Assembly (NCBI RefSeq): GCF_046035435.1
Contig: NZ_JBFNFH010000002.1
DNA: 64,000 nt
Reading direction: 5' to 3' (one strand)
Origin: Helcococcus bovis
Lineage (GTDB): Bacteria > Bacillota > Clostridia > Tissierellales > Peptoniphilaceae
Below are positions 52,775 to 60,445 of this stretch, piece by piece. The first letter of the stretch is position 1. Every line of letters starts with the position of its first letter. The translations under genes and the position numbers were made by a program. The notes below the pieces were generated by a model, which saw only the letters and a list, made by a program, of their open reading frames with translations, was not told the origin of the DNA and ran no database searches.

Positions 52775-52876
52775 CTATCTTCCTTCATTTTCTGAATGCG
52801 TTACTACAAACTTTTTAAATTCTGTATTATATTTTGTCACAAAAAAAGACCTCCAAAAAATTGGTATCTAGATCCA
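52775..52876 (-). mobile_element. Remnant of an IS3-family (IS150-like) insertion sequence
   Basis: The minus strand begins TGGATCTAGATACCAATTTT at 52876, like the terminal repeat of IS3/IS150-type elements. GGAGGTC and a GTG start at 52840 follow, reading MTKYNTEFKKFVVTHSENEG, the N-terminus of an OrfA transposase protein, before a stop at 52775. No other end and no OrfB are present. Confidence 0.6.
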
Positions 52877-52942
52877 GCTTTTTAGGGGCATTTCTAATTA
52901 ATATTTTTTTTTAGATTGGATTAAAATATCTATTTTTAGGTC

Positions 52943-53632
52943 TTAATCAAACTCACCAAATTCAATACTTACAATATTTTCTAAATTAGATAATTTATAT
53001 GCTAAGTCCGAAAATGAGATTGACTTTTTTGTATTTATTCTATATACATGTGTTGTATATAATTGATTATTTTCTGTAGATGTATTCATTCCTATTATTT
53101 CAAATTTTGGGTCAAAACTTTTTATCGCGTTAATAATTTCTTCAGTAGTATTTTTATTCGATAAATATTTAATAGTAAATTCTTGTGTTCCATGGATTAC
53201 AATTATTCTCTTAAAAAATATCAACACCACCAATATTAATAAACCACTCAAAATACCTACTTCGTAATATCCCATACCAAATGCAAGTCCTATAGCAGAT
53301 ACACACCATATTGAAGCAGCAGTAGTTAAACCTGTTACACTTCGTTTAGTAACTATTATTGTACCAGCTCCTAAAAAACCTATTCCGCTAACAACTTGAG
53401 CTACCAGTCTAACAGCATCAATACTGACATTAATATCATTATTTAATCCTGAGACAAATGCTATTGTATTCATTTGAATTAGAGATATTGTTGCGGCACC
53501 CATTCCTACTAAAATATGAGTTTTAAGCCCAGCGCTTCTATGGCTTTTCTCTCTTTCAAGACCAATAAGTCCAGAAAATATCATAGATAAAATTAATCTT
53601 ATAAAAATTTCACTAATTGATAACCTATCCAT
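52943..53632 (-). CDS. MgtC/SapB family membrane protein
   Basis: 229 aa. The N-terminal 150 residues hold about five helices with the diagnostic GLIGLEREKSHRSAGLKTHI near 20 and VSGIGFLGAGTIIV near 88. A soluble ACT-like C-terminal domain follows. In other bacteria MgtC-type proteins affect Mg2+ homeostasis or ATP synthase; the function here is not shown. GGGAGG precedes the ATG. Confidence 0.88.
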   Translation of the reverse strand: MDRLSISEIFIRLILSMIFSGLIGLEREKSHRSAGLKTHILVGMGAATISLIQMNTIAFVSGLNNDINVSIDAVRLVAQVVSGIGFLGAGTIIVTKRSVTGLTTAASIWCVSAIGLAFGMGYYEVGILSGLLILVVLIFFKRIIVIHGTQEFTIKYLSNKNTTEEIINAIKSFDPKFEIIGMNTSTENNQLYTTHVYRINTKKSISFSDLAYKLSNLENIVSIEFGEFD

Positions 53633-53672
53633 TTTATCCTCCCTTTTCCTTTATATAGAATATTATAACATT

Positions 53673-54872
53673 TTAGGGATATTTTCCAAATTTTACTCTT
53701 GAATACGTCATTGAAATAAATGATATTAGCATCACTAAAATTCCTAATACAAAGAATGTAATTAAATTTATACTTCCAGGGATTTTTGATAAAACAAATG
53801 TACCTAATGGCATCAAAATAATTGCTACTGTAAATACACAAGAAAATACTCTTCCCATAAGTTCATTCGGCACTTTTATTTGTATTTGACTTAAATAGTG
53901 AATATTAAATATTGTCATAAAAAATTCTACAAGAAAATTCCCAAATAAGAATACAATTATTGGTAAATTAACAAATTTATACAATCCTATCACAGAAATT
54001 CCCAATCCACTTAAAATTAAATTAATATGTAAATTTCTCATGGTTAATTTCACTTTATATGAAACTAGTGCTGCTAAAATACTTCCTAAAGCTCCTAAAC
54101 TTAGCATTGTCGCAAAAGCTCCATTCATTGAAAATAATTTATCCGAATAAGGAAGAATGTATGCAAATCCAGCAAATATAAAGTTAATTAAAGATGACAA
54201 GATTAATAGCAATAAAATTTCCTTTTCTTTATAAACAAAAATTATTCCTTCTAGAATGTCGCTTAAAACAGACTTTAAACTAGTTCCTTTCTTTGATTCT
54301 ATCTGATATTTAATTTCTTCAATTTTTATCATTTTAATACATATAAATGATAGTAAAAAGCTTAATGCATCAATCAATAAAATTACTCTAAGACTTGTAA
54401 ATTGTATTACAATAAATGAAAATATTGGCGAACAAACGCTAATTACCTGATTTGTAATTTCAAGTTTTGAGTTATAATTTACAATCTCATCTTTTTCAAC
54501 AACTTCCGTAATAATTGATTTATTAGCAATTCTTGAAAATGAACTGGATACTGCAAGTATTATATTTACAATTACTAACGTGTATAGCATCAAATTATTA
54601 TTTGAAACAAATGAAGCTAAAAGACAAGAGATAAAGCATATAAAATCAGTGTATAACAATATTTTACGTCTCTTAAATCTATCTACTAATGCTCCACTTA
54701 TTGGATTTAATAAAATAGATGTCAATGTATCTGCCATTTGATAATACGCCAAAAATTTCTTACCAATGCTACCCATGGATGCCAACCATATAGAATTTCC
54801 GTAATCATAAAATATATTTCCTATTTTGTTTATTCCTCTGCTTAACAGTAGTTTTTTGATTATTTTATTCAT
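53673..54872 (-). CDS. MFS efflux transporter (MFS_3 / Mef-like)
   Basis: 399 aa with about 12 helices. The loop LVDRFKRRKILLYTDFICF near 62 is the MFS motif A equivalent of the Mef/EntS-like exporters. The substrate is unknown; macrolides or siderophore-like compounds are typical for relatives. Its ribosome site (AGGAGG) lies in the 3' arm of a terminator-like hairpin directly before the ATG, hinting at attenuation. The Rgg-like regulator gene lies upstream on the same strand. Confidence 0.8.
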   Translation of the reverse strand: MNKIIKKLLLSRGINKIGNIFYDYGNSIWLASMGSIGKKFLAYYQMADTLTSILLNPISGALVDRFKRRKILLYTDFICFISCLLASFVSNNNLMLYTLVIVNIILAVSSSFSRIANKSIITEVVEKDEIVNYNSKLEITNQVISVCSPIFSFIVIQFTSLRVILLIDALSFLLSFICIKMIKIEEIKYQIESKKGTSLKSVLSDILEGIIFVYKEKEILLLLILSSLINFIFAGFAYILPYSDKLFSMNGAFATMLSLGALGSILAALVSYKVKLTMRNLHINLILSGLGISVIGLYKFVNLPIIVFLFGNFLVEFFMTIFNIHYLSQIQIKVPNELMGRVFSCVFTVAIILMPLGTFVLSKIPGSINLITFFVLGILVMLISFISMTYSRVKFGKYP

Positions 54873-54876
54873 AAAA

Positions 54877-54924
54877 AACCTCCTAAATAATATAGATTAT
54901 TATATCTACATTATTTAGGAAGTT
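54877..54924 (-). promoter_or_regulatory. Terminator-like hairpin covering the MFS gene ribosome site
   Basis: Minus-strand arms AACTTCCTAAATAATGTAGAT (54904-54924) and ATCTATATTATTTAGGAGGTT (54877-54897; 21 bp, two G-U pairs) are followed by TTTTTT-ATG. The Shine-Dalgarno AGGAGG is in the 3' arm. TATAAT (54899-54904) is at the loop, with TTAAAC 17 bp upstream. A full-length transcript would terminate or hide the site; one started at the loop would not. Confidence 0.7.
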
Positions 54925-54948
54925 TAATTTTTTCGCATATATGCAAAT

Positions 54949-55806
54949 TTATATTATTACAAATTTATCAAAATGTTCTTGATAATTTTTTGCGTGGTAA
55001 TCACAATTCAGTAATTTGAATGTTTCTATGATTTTATTCATCATTTCAACACCTGCGCTATCTCCTTTTTTATAAAGTAAAAATGCTTCTATATACTTAA
55101 GTATCATTCTTTCATAAACTTTCGTTTCTCCACCGACAATTTCCTTTAATTTTTCGTTAATTTTTTCTGCTTCTTTTATATCATCTCTCTCTATTAATTT
55201 TAAGAATATATTTAATGAAGTAATCACTACTAAATGTTTATGAACTGAGCTTTTTTTATACTTTTCAAAATTTTTAAATATCTCATCAAAGAAATACAAC
55301 ATACGCTTTGTACTAAAAAATTCATACAAATTTCCAATTAACTGGATTTCCAATATCCCCCAGTTTTCAGTTACAAATAAGTGATCTACAACTTTTTGAA
55401 GATCATCATCTGATAGTTTAGTTTCATTTATCTTACATATAAATCCTTTAAATAAAATTATATATAAAGGATAAAAAATATTATCTGGATTTAACTTTAA
55501 TTTATTTTCATTTAATACGATCAATTCATTAAATCCATCTATATTCTTTTCATAATGATATTTTACAACCTTGGACATCATATTAACTACATCATATTTT
55601 TCATAATCTCTAGCATATATCATAAATTCATCAACAGTTATACCTATTTTATTAAGGATGAAAATGAATTTGCCTATTGATAAATCTGTTTCTCCTCTTT
55701 CAAACCTTGAAACTTGTGAAACTGATATTTCATCAGATGCTATTTGCTTTAATGTATAATTTTTATCTTTTCTAATTTTTTGAAATACTTTTCCGTAATT
55801 ATTCAT
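54949..55806 (-). CDS. Rgg/MutR-like transcriptional regulator
   Basis: 285 aa. N-terminal XRE helix-turn-helix (YTLKQIASDEISVSQVSRFE near 18-37, then RGETDLSIGKF), followed by about 215 residues of helical TPR-like repeats. That is the Rgg/GadR/MutR layout, in which the C-terminal part often binds a short peptide signal. It lies upstream of the MFS exporter gene and may control it. No short hydrophobic peptide gene was found next to it. Confidence 0.85.
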   Translation of the reverse strand: MNNYGKVFQKIRKDKNYTLKQIASDEISVSQVSRFERGETDLSIGKFIFILNKIGITVDEFMIYARDYEKYDVVNMMSKVVKYHYEKNIDGFNELIVLNENKLKLNPDNIFYPLYIILFKGFICKINETKLSDDDLQKVVDHLFVTENWGILEIQLIGNLYEFFSTKRMLYFFDEIFKNFEKYKKSSVHKHLVVITSLNIFLKLIERDDIKEAEKINEKLKEIVGGETKVYERMILKYIEAFLLYKKGDSAGVEMMNKIIETFKLLNCDYHAKNYQEHFDKFVII

Positions 55807-55837
55807 AATTTTACCTATTTTAACAATTTTATTATAA

Positions 55838-56098
55838 TTATTTTTTTATTATCCTTGCTCCAAGTACATTTTTCATATGATTAATCAAAAATTCATTTTG
55901 TAAATCTGTTAAACTTGCTACTGCAGATTCAACAACTTCAATATTATATCCTCTTTCATAAGCATCAATTGCAGTATGTAATATTGCTAAATCAGTTATA
56001 CTACCTTCTATTTCTTGTACACGATTTCCAATTATTAGTTTTCCATTATCTGCAATAAAATCATTGCAATAATCTATCAAAATCAATGCTTTTTCCAT
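55838..56098 (-). pseudogene. Isochorismatase-family hydrolase with large internal in-frame deletion
   Basis: 86 aa. The first part (EKALILIDYCNDFIADNGKL) is the start of a cysteine hydrolase of the nicotinamidase/isochorismatase family with the catalytic Asp. The last part (TDLAILHTAIDAYERGYNIE, then VVESAVASLTDLQNEFL) is its C-terminal third. Family members have about 100 more residues between, including the catalytic Lys and Cys, all missing here. The joint is near GSITDLAI. Still open but surely not an active hydrolase. An in-frame ATG at 56161 exists without a good site. Confidence 0.75.
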
Positions 56099-56162
56099 TA
56101 TTTTACCACTAATATTAAATATTTCTATTAAATAATAACATATTAAGCATAAATATTTCATT

Positions 56163-56714
56163 TCAATTTTTATCTGTCAAAACATGTTCAAATTTAATAT
56201 CATGTTTTTCAAAAGGAATATTATCATAAATCATCTTTTCTCTACATAAAATAAAAGAATTTTTTATAGACTTATTTTCAAAAAATCTGTCATAATATCC
56301 CCCGCCATATCCAAGGCGATATCCTTCTTTATTTGCTGATATACATGGAATTATTGATAAATCTATTTCTTCAAAATTTATCTTTATAGAATTTTTTATT
56401 GGCTCTAATATTCCAAATTTACCTTCTTTTAACTCACTTAAATCCATTATTTCTCTAGCTTCCATAATACCTTTTTTTAGGCACAATGGAACAAATACTC
56501 TCTTATTGTCTATTAAAGCTTTTTGTAAAAATTTAATTGTTGAGACTTCTCCATCTATACTTAAATAACAAAAAATATTTTTTGCATTTTTATATGACTC
56601 TAATGAAATTAATTTTTGATAAATTAATTCATCAGATTTTTCTATGTATTCTCTTGATAAATTTTTTCTTTCAAATAATAATTTTTCTCTTAATTTATTT
56701 TTTAATTCGTTCAT
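56163..56714 (-). CDS. 5-formyltetrahydrofolate cyclo-ligase
   Basis: 183-aa ATP-dependent enzyme returning 5-formyl-THF to the folate pool (MTHFS/YgfA). The basic N-terminus KNKLREKLLFERKNLS, IDGEVSTIKFLQKAL near 52 and the glycine-rich GYRLGYGGGYYDRFF near 131 (ATP/folate site) are diagnostic. GAGGAT precedes the ATG. Together with folT under a THF riboswitch it indicates dependence on scavenged and recycled folate. Confidence 0.93.
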   Translation of the reverse strand: MNELKNKLREKLLFERKNLSREYIEKSDELIYQKLISLESYKNAKNIFCYLSIDGEVSTIKFLQKALIDNKRVFVPLCLKKGIMEAREIMDLSELKEGKFGILEPIKNSIKINFEEIDLSIIPCISANKEGYRLGYGGGYYDRFFENKSIKNSFILCREKMIYDNIPFEKHDIKFEHVLTDKN

Positions 56715-56748
56715 AAAAATATCCTCAAAAATATTTTACAATAAAAAA

Positions 56749-56772
56749 GGAATGCTGCATACACAACATTCC
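56749..56772 (-). terminator. Terminator after rnfA
   Basis: Stem GGAATG/CATTCC, on the minus strand followed by a T-rich run. It lies 13 bases after the rnfA stop and so ends the operon with no rnfB. Confidence 0.8.
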
Positions 56773-56784
56773 AAATATTATTTA

Positions 56785-57357
56785 TTAAATTAATCCCTTA
56801 AATCCATAAAAAGCTAATGCCATTAAACCTAAGGCAAACAATGTTATAGGTTTTTCTAAAAAATGTCTTGGTAGATTAGCGTATTTATATTTTTCGTTAA
56901 TTGCATTTAATAATAATGTCACTAATACAAAACCTAGTGAAACTCCAAAAGCATAAGCAATTATGCTTAAAATATTGTAATTATTAGATACTACAATTAG
57001 TGCAACACCTAAAATCATACTATTTGCTGTCACTGATGGTAAATAAGATTTTATATCCTCATATTCCTTCTTAGAAGTAACAGCTACTAATGAATAAAAT
57101 ATTTCTATAACAAGAACCACAATTATTACAAATGATAATATTTTCAAATATTCTAAGTTAAATTTAAGTAAAACATAATCATAGAATATTTTAGAAACTA
57201 TTGAAGAAATAACTGTAACAAATGTTATAGATAGTCCCATTGTAATTGTTGATTCTAAATCTTTTGATGATGCAACTGCAGGATTAACTCCAAAAATTTG
57301 TGTTAGTACCATATTATTAACCAAAACTGCAGCGATAATTATACTAATGTATGTCAT
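56785..57357 (-). CDS. rnfA: Rnf complex subunit RnfA, cysteine-free variant
   Basis: 190-aa membrane protein with about six helices. It aligns end to end with RnfA/RsxA: VNNMVLTQIFGVNPAVASSK corresponds to the canonical VNNFVL-x-x-FLGLCPFMGVSK, and LPSVTANSMILGVAL to LPLITTNCAVLGVAL. Both conserved cysteines, which ligate the intramembrane 2Fe-2S centre between RnfA and RnfE, are changed (Asn25, Ser113), and no cysteine occurs anywhere. Its start overlaps the rnfE stop by 4 bases. Last gene before the terminator. Confidence 0.88.
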   Translation of the reverse strand: MTYISIIIAAVLVNNMVLTQIFGVNPAVASSKDLESTITMGLSITFVTVISSIVSKIFYDYVLLKFNLEYLKILSFVIIVVLVIEIFYSLVAVTSKKEYEDIKSYLPSVTANSMILGVALIVVSNNYNILSIIAYAFGVSLGFVLVTLLLNAINEKYKYANLPRHFLEKPITLFALGLMALAFYGFKGLI

Positions 57358-57956
57358 TTTCTTGCCTCCTTTAATTTTCTACTTCTTGTATACCAATTTA
57401 AGAAAGCAATAAATAAACCTAATAGTATAAATGCCATCATTGGCTCATTAAAAGTTTTAATTGTAAAGTCAGAAGGTATTATTCTAATTCCGTAAATTGT
57501 ACCATTTCCAATCAATTCTCTTATAACTGCTAATACAGCTATTACTAAAGTATATCCTAAACCTGTTGTAATCGAATCAATTACAGAACTTACAACACCT
57601 GAAGTAATTGCATGTTTTTGTAATCTACTCAACATTATAGAGTTCACAGCAATTAAAGAGGTTAAAATCCCCATTGATTGATAAGTTATTGGATAAATAG
57701 ATTTTATTGTCATCTCTGCAATTGTAGCAAAAGTAGCAACTATAATCATTAAAAATAAAATTTCATGGTCTTCATTTATAAATGATTTCAATAATGAAAC
57801 TACTAAACTTGATAAAACTAACACAAATGTAACTGCTAATGCCATAATAATTGCTGGCTTAAGTGAGTTGCTTAGAGCTAGGATTGATACAAATCCAAGA
57901 CTTTGAACTAAAACTGGATTATTCATAATTATATTATCTAAATATGATTTTTTCAT
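57354..57956 (-). CDS. rnfE: Rnf complex subunit RnfE, cysteine-free variant
   Basis: 200 aa, about six helices, homologous to RnfE/RsxE: MNNPVLVQSLGFVSILALSN matches NNSALVQLLGLCPLLAVT, and LIAVNSIMLSR matches LIVTNCIVVGR. IRELIGNGTIYGI near 155 is also typical. The two conserved cluster cysteines are Val23 and Ser106, and the protein has no cysteine. RnfA shows the matching loss, so the shared 2Fe-2S site has been lost as a unit. Confidence 0.88.
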   Translation of the reverse strand: MKKSYLDNIIMNNPVLVQSLGFVSILALSNSLKPAIIMALAVTFVLVLSSLVVSLLKSFINEDHEILFLMIIVATFATIAEMTIKSIYPITYQSMGILTSLIAVNSIMLSRLQKHAITSGVVSSVIDSITTGLGYTLVIAVLAVIRELIGNGTIYGIRIIPSDFTIKTFNEPMMAFILLGLFIAFLNWYTRSRKLKEARK

Positions 57957-57965
57957 ATCAACCTC

Positions 57966-59522
57966 CTAATTACCATTAACTACATTTGCATCTTTTGAGT
58001 CATTAAATGCTTTTATAGCTGAATTCATACCTTTTAACATTCCTTCAGTAGTAAATGTAGCACCTGAAATTCCATCAATATTTTTACCAGTTGCAAATGT
58101 ATCTATTTCTTGTAAATTTTTACCAATTATATTTTTCTTAAATGCTTCACTTTCAATTTCAGCACCATATCCTTCTGTTTCACTATGTGAATATACAACA
58201 AAATCTTGAATTTTGCCTTCTAAATCCACTAATAATCCAAATTCAATTTTTCCAGCAAAACCGTCAGTATTAACATCTAAAATTTTCCCTACTTCTTTTC
58301 CATCTTTATATGCAAGAGAAATAGCGACAACTTGTTCATTTGTTCCTTTATCTAAAGGTTTTGATTCATCTATTGTCTTAAATTTTTCTTTATGATCATA
58401 TTTCGGTTTGCTTTCTTCAGTTTTTTTGTTTAATTCTAGTTTTTCAAATTTAGAATTATCAGATTTAACTTTATCAAATTTTACAAGTCCATCAATTGCT
58501 GCATTTAGTGAATCTTGCATTGCATTTGATGTAACAGTAGCTCCAGAAATTAATAAAATATCCTTTTCTCCTTTAGGATTTTTTCTTAATTTTATTGCAT
58601 TTGCCAATATATTTTTATCTAAATTTAATCCCTTAAAAATGCTTGTATATTGTTGATCCTCAATATATGCTCCTAAGCCTTCAGTTTCACTATGAGATGC
58701 TACAAGCATATCGAATACTCTGTATTCTCCATTAAGTCTTAACATTAAATCTATTTTACCACCATATCCTTTTGCAGCCAGTTGTAAAATATATGAATCA
58801 AATTTATCACAAAATGTAACTTTTACAATTCTTTTTACAAATTCATTGTAAATTGGATCATTTTCTTTTCCATTTTCTTTAAATTCTTCAAACGTATAGT
58901 CTGATAAATCATTTGGTAAAAGATCTTTATATTTTGTTTCATAATATGAAGTTTCTTCAGCAATAGGTTTTACCTTATCAGATAAAGTACTCAATTGATT
59001 TACAATCTGTTTTAACTCATTAATCATAGCATTTGTGGTAATTGTCGCCCCAGAAATAGCTGTAATTTGACCGTTTTCCTTATCACCTTCACCAGCTGAT
59101 ATTTTACCAGTTGAAACATTTACATCTTTTACTCCATTTGTAAATTCTTCTGTTTCAACAGAAGCACCGTATCCATCTGTTTCTGATTGTTCTAAAACTT
59201 TTAATCCTTTAATAACTCCATCATTTGAAATACCTACTAAAAAATGTATATCGCCGCCAAATCCTTCTTTTGATACAGCATCGAATACATATCCTATAGG
59301 AGAAGATCCATCAGTTACTTCTAAAACCTTATTAATAGTTTCAGCTTTATCTTTAACTTCAATTTCATTAAATTCTTTTCCATCTGCAAAAACTTCTGCA
59401 TAAGGACTAGAAACTCCTTCATCACTATTCATACTTACAAATAATTTATTCAATCCGTAAATAAAAGCTACCGAAATTATTAAAACTAATAATAATGTAA
59501 TTATTGATTTTACTTTTTTCAT
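57966..59522 (-). CDS. rnfG: RnfG-like subunit with three FMN-binding domains
   Basis: 518 aa against about 200 for ordinary RnfG. One N-terminal membrane helix (7-29), then three FMN_bind domains outside the membrane, about 85-175, 250-345 and 410-505. Each has an HSETEGYGA/QSETDGYGA-type loop and an SGAT motif near its end: ISGATITT (Thr160), ISGATVTS, ISGATFTT. The last is preceded by Asp (DGISGAT), the full ApbE flavinylation consensus; the first two lack that Asp. Up to three covalent FMN are therefore possible. Confidence 0.88.
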   Translation of the reverse strand: MKKVKSIITLLLVLIISVAFIYGLNKLFVSMNSDEGVSSPYAEVFADGKEFNEIEVKDKAETINKVLEVTDGSSPIGYVFDAVSKEGFGGDIHFLVGISNDGVIKGLKVLEQSETDGYGASVETEEFTNGVKDVNVSTGKISAGEGDKENGQITAISGATITTNAMINELKQIVNQLSTLSDKVKPIAEETSYYETKYKDLLPNDLSDYTFEEFKENGKENDPIYNEFVKRIVKVTFCDKFDSYILQLAAKGYGGKIDLMLRLNGEYRVFDMLVASHSETEGLGAYIEDQQYTSIFKGLNLDKNILANAIKLRKNPKGEKDILLISGATVTSNAMQDSLNAAIDGLVKFDKVKSDNSKFEKLELNKKTEESKPKYDHKEKFKTIDESKPLDKGTNEQVVAISLAYKDGKEVGKILDVNTDGFAGKIEFGLLVDLEGKIQDFVVYSHSETEGYGAEIESEAFKKNIIGKNLQEIDTFATGKNIDGISGATFTTEGMLKGMNSAIKAFNDSKDANVVNGN

Positions 59523-60436
59523 TTTTTAGCCTCCTTTACTCCAAACACTGTTGTTTTTACGTATTTATCAATTAAAGGAACAAATACATTCATAACTAAA
59601 ATTGCAAATGATACTCCTTCTGGATAGCCCCCATAAATTCTTATTAACACAGTTAATAAAGCAGCTCCAAAAGCATAAATATATTGTCCTTTAGGTGACA
59701 TTGGTGATGACGAATAATCTGTAATCATAAATACAGCCGCTAAAATTAGTCCACCTGAGAAAAGTTGATAGATAGTATCAATAAAGTCATATTTTAATAT
59801 AAATAGGAATAATGCTGACCCAAAGAAATATGTTAGTGGCATCCTTAATTTAATTACACCTCTTGCAACTAAATAAACCAAACCAATTAATATTGCTAAC
59901 TTTGAAACTTCACCTATTGTACCTGGAATATTCCCTAAAAATAAGTCTAAAAATTCAGCTGGTTTTCTACCTAAAGGAGTAGCAGATGCTAGACCATCCA
60001 TTGTAAAATTACCCATTTGAGCTGGCCAAGTAATCATCAAAAATACTCTTCCTGCTAATGCTGGATTCATAAAGTTTTGACCAATACCTCCAAATAATTC
60101 TTTAACTATAACAATAGAAAAAATTGCACCTACTATCGTCATCCAAAACGGAAATGTAACCGGCAAGTTGAATGCTAATAATATACCTGTTACGACTGCA
60201 GATAGATCTCTTACTCTTACTTTTTTATGCATCAATTTTTGCATAACTAATTCTGATAAAACACATGCTGCCACAGAAACTAAAATTAAATATAATGATC
60301 TTAATCCGAAATAGTAAATTGATGCTGCTAAAGCAGGTAACATAGCTATTATTACATCTAACATTACTATTTGTGTTGATTTCTTATTTCTAATATGTGG
60401 AGCAGGAAAACTTGAAATATTTAATGTATGTGCCAT
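59519..60436 (-). CDS. rnfD: Rnf complex subunit RnfD
   Basis: 305-aa membrane protein with about eight to ten helices. ELFGGIGQNFMNPALAGRVF near 113 is typical of RnfD/NqrB. FTMDGLASATPLG near 144 carries the flavinylation Thr (Thr153 in S-A-T), so the covalent FMN site looks intact. YSSSPMSPKGQ near 243 is also conserved. Overlaps rnfG by 4 bases and follows rnfC by about 10 bases. Confidence 0.92.
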   Translation of the reverse strand: MAHTLNISSFPAPHIRNKKSTQIVMLDVIIAMLPALAASIYYFGLRSLYLILVSVAACVLSELVMQKLMHKKVRVRDLSAVVTGILLAFNLPVTFPFWMTIVGAIFSIVIVKELFGGIGQNFMNPALAGRVFLMITWPAQMGNFTMDGLASATPLGRKPAEFLDLFLGNIPGTIGEVSKLAILIGLVYLVARGVIKLRMPLTYFFGSALFLFILKYDFIDTIYQLFSGGLILAAVFMITDYSSSPMSPKGQYIYAFGAALLTVLIRIYGGYPEGVSFAILVMNVFVPLIDKYVKTTVFGVKEAKK

Positions 60437-60445
60437 TATTTCCTC

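Larger units (their letters stand above)
52436..52942. other. Long intergenic region with tandem repeats and IS debris
   Basis: About 500 AT-rich bases without an intact gene. Seen in it: three tandem repeats at 52601-52662, an IS3-type end and truncated orfA at 52775-52876, and a T-rich stretch. Nothing else could be supported. Confidence 0.6.
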
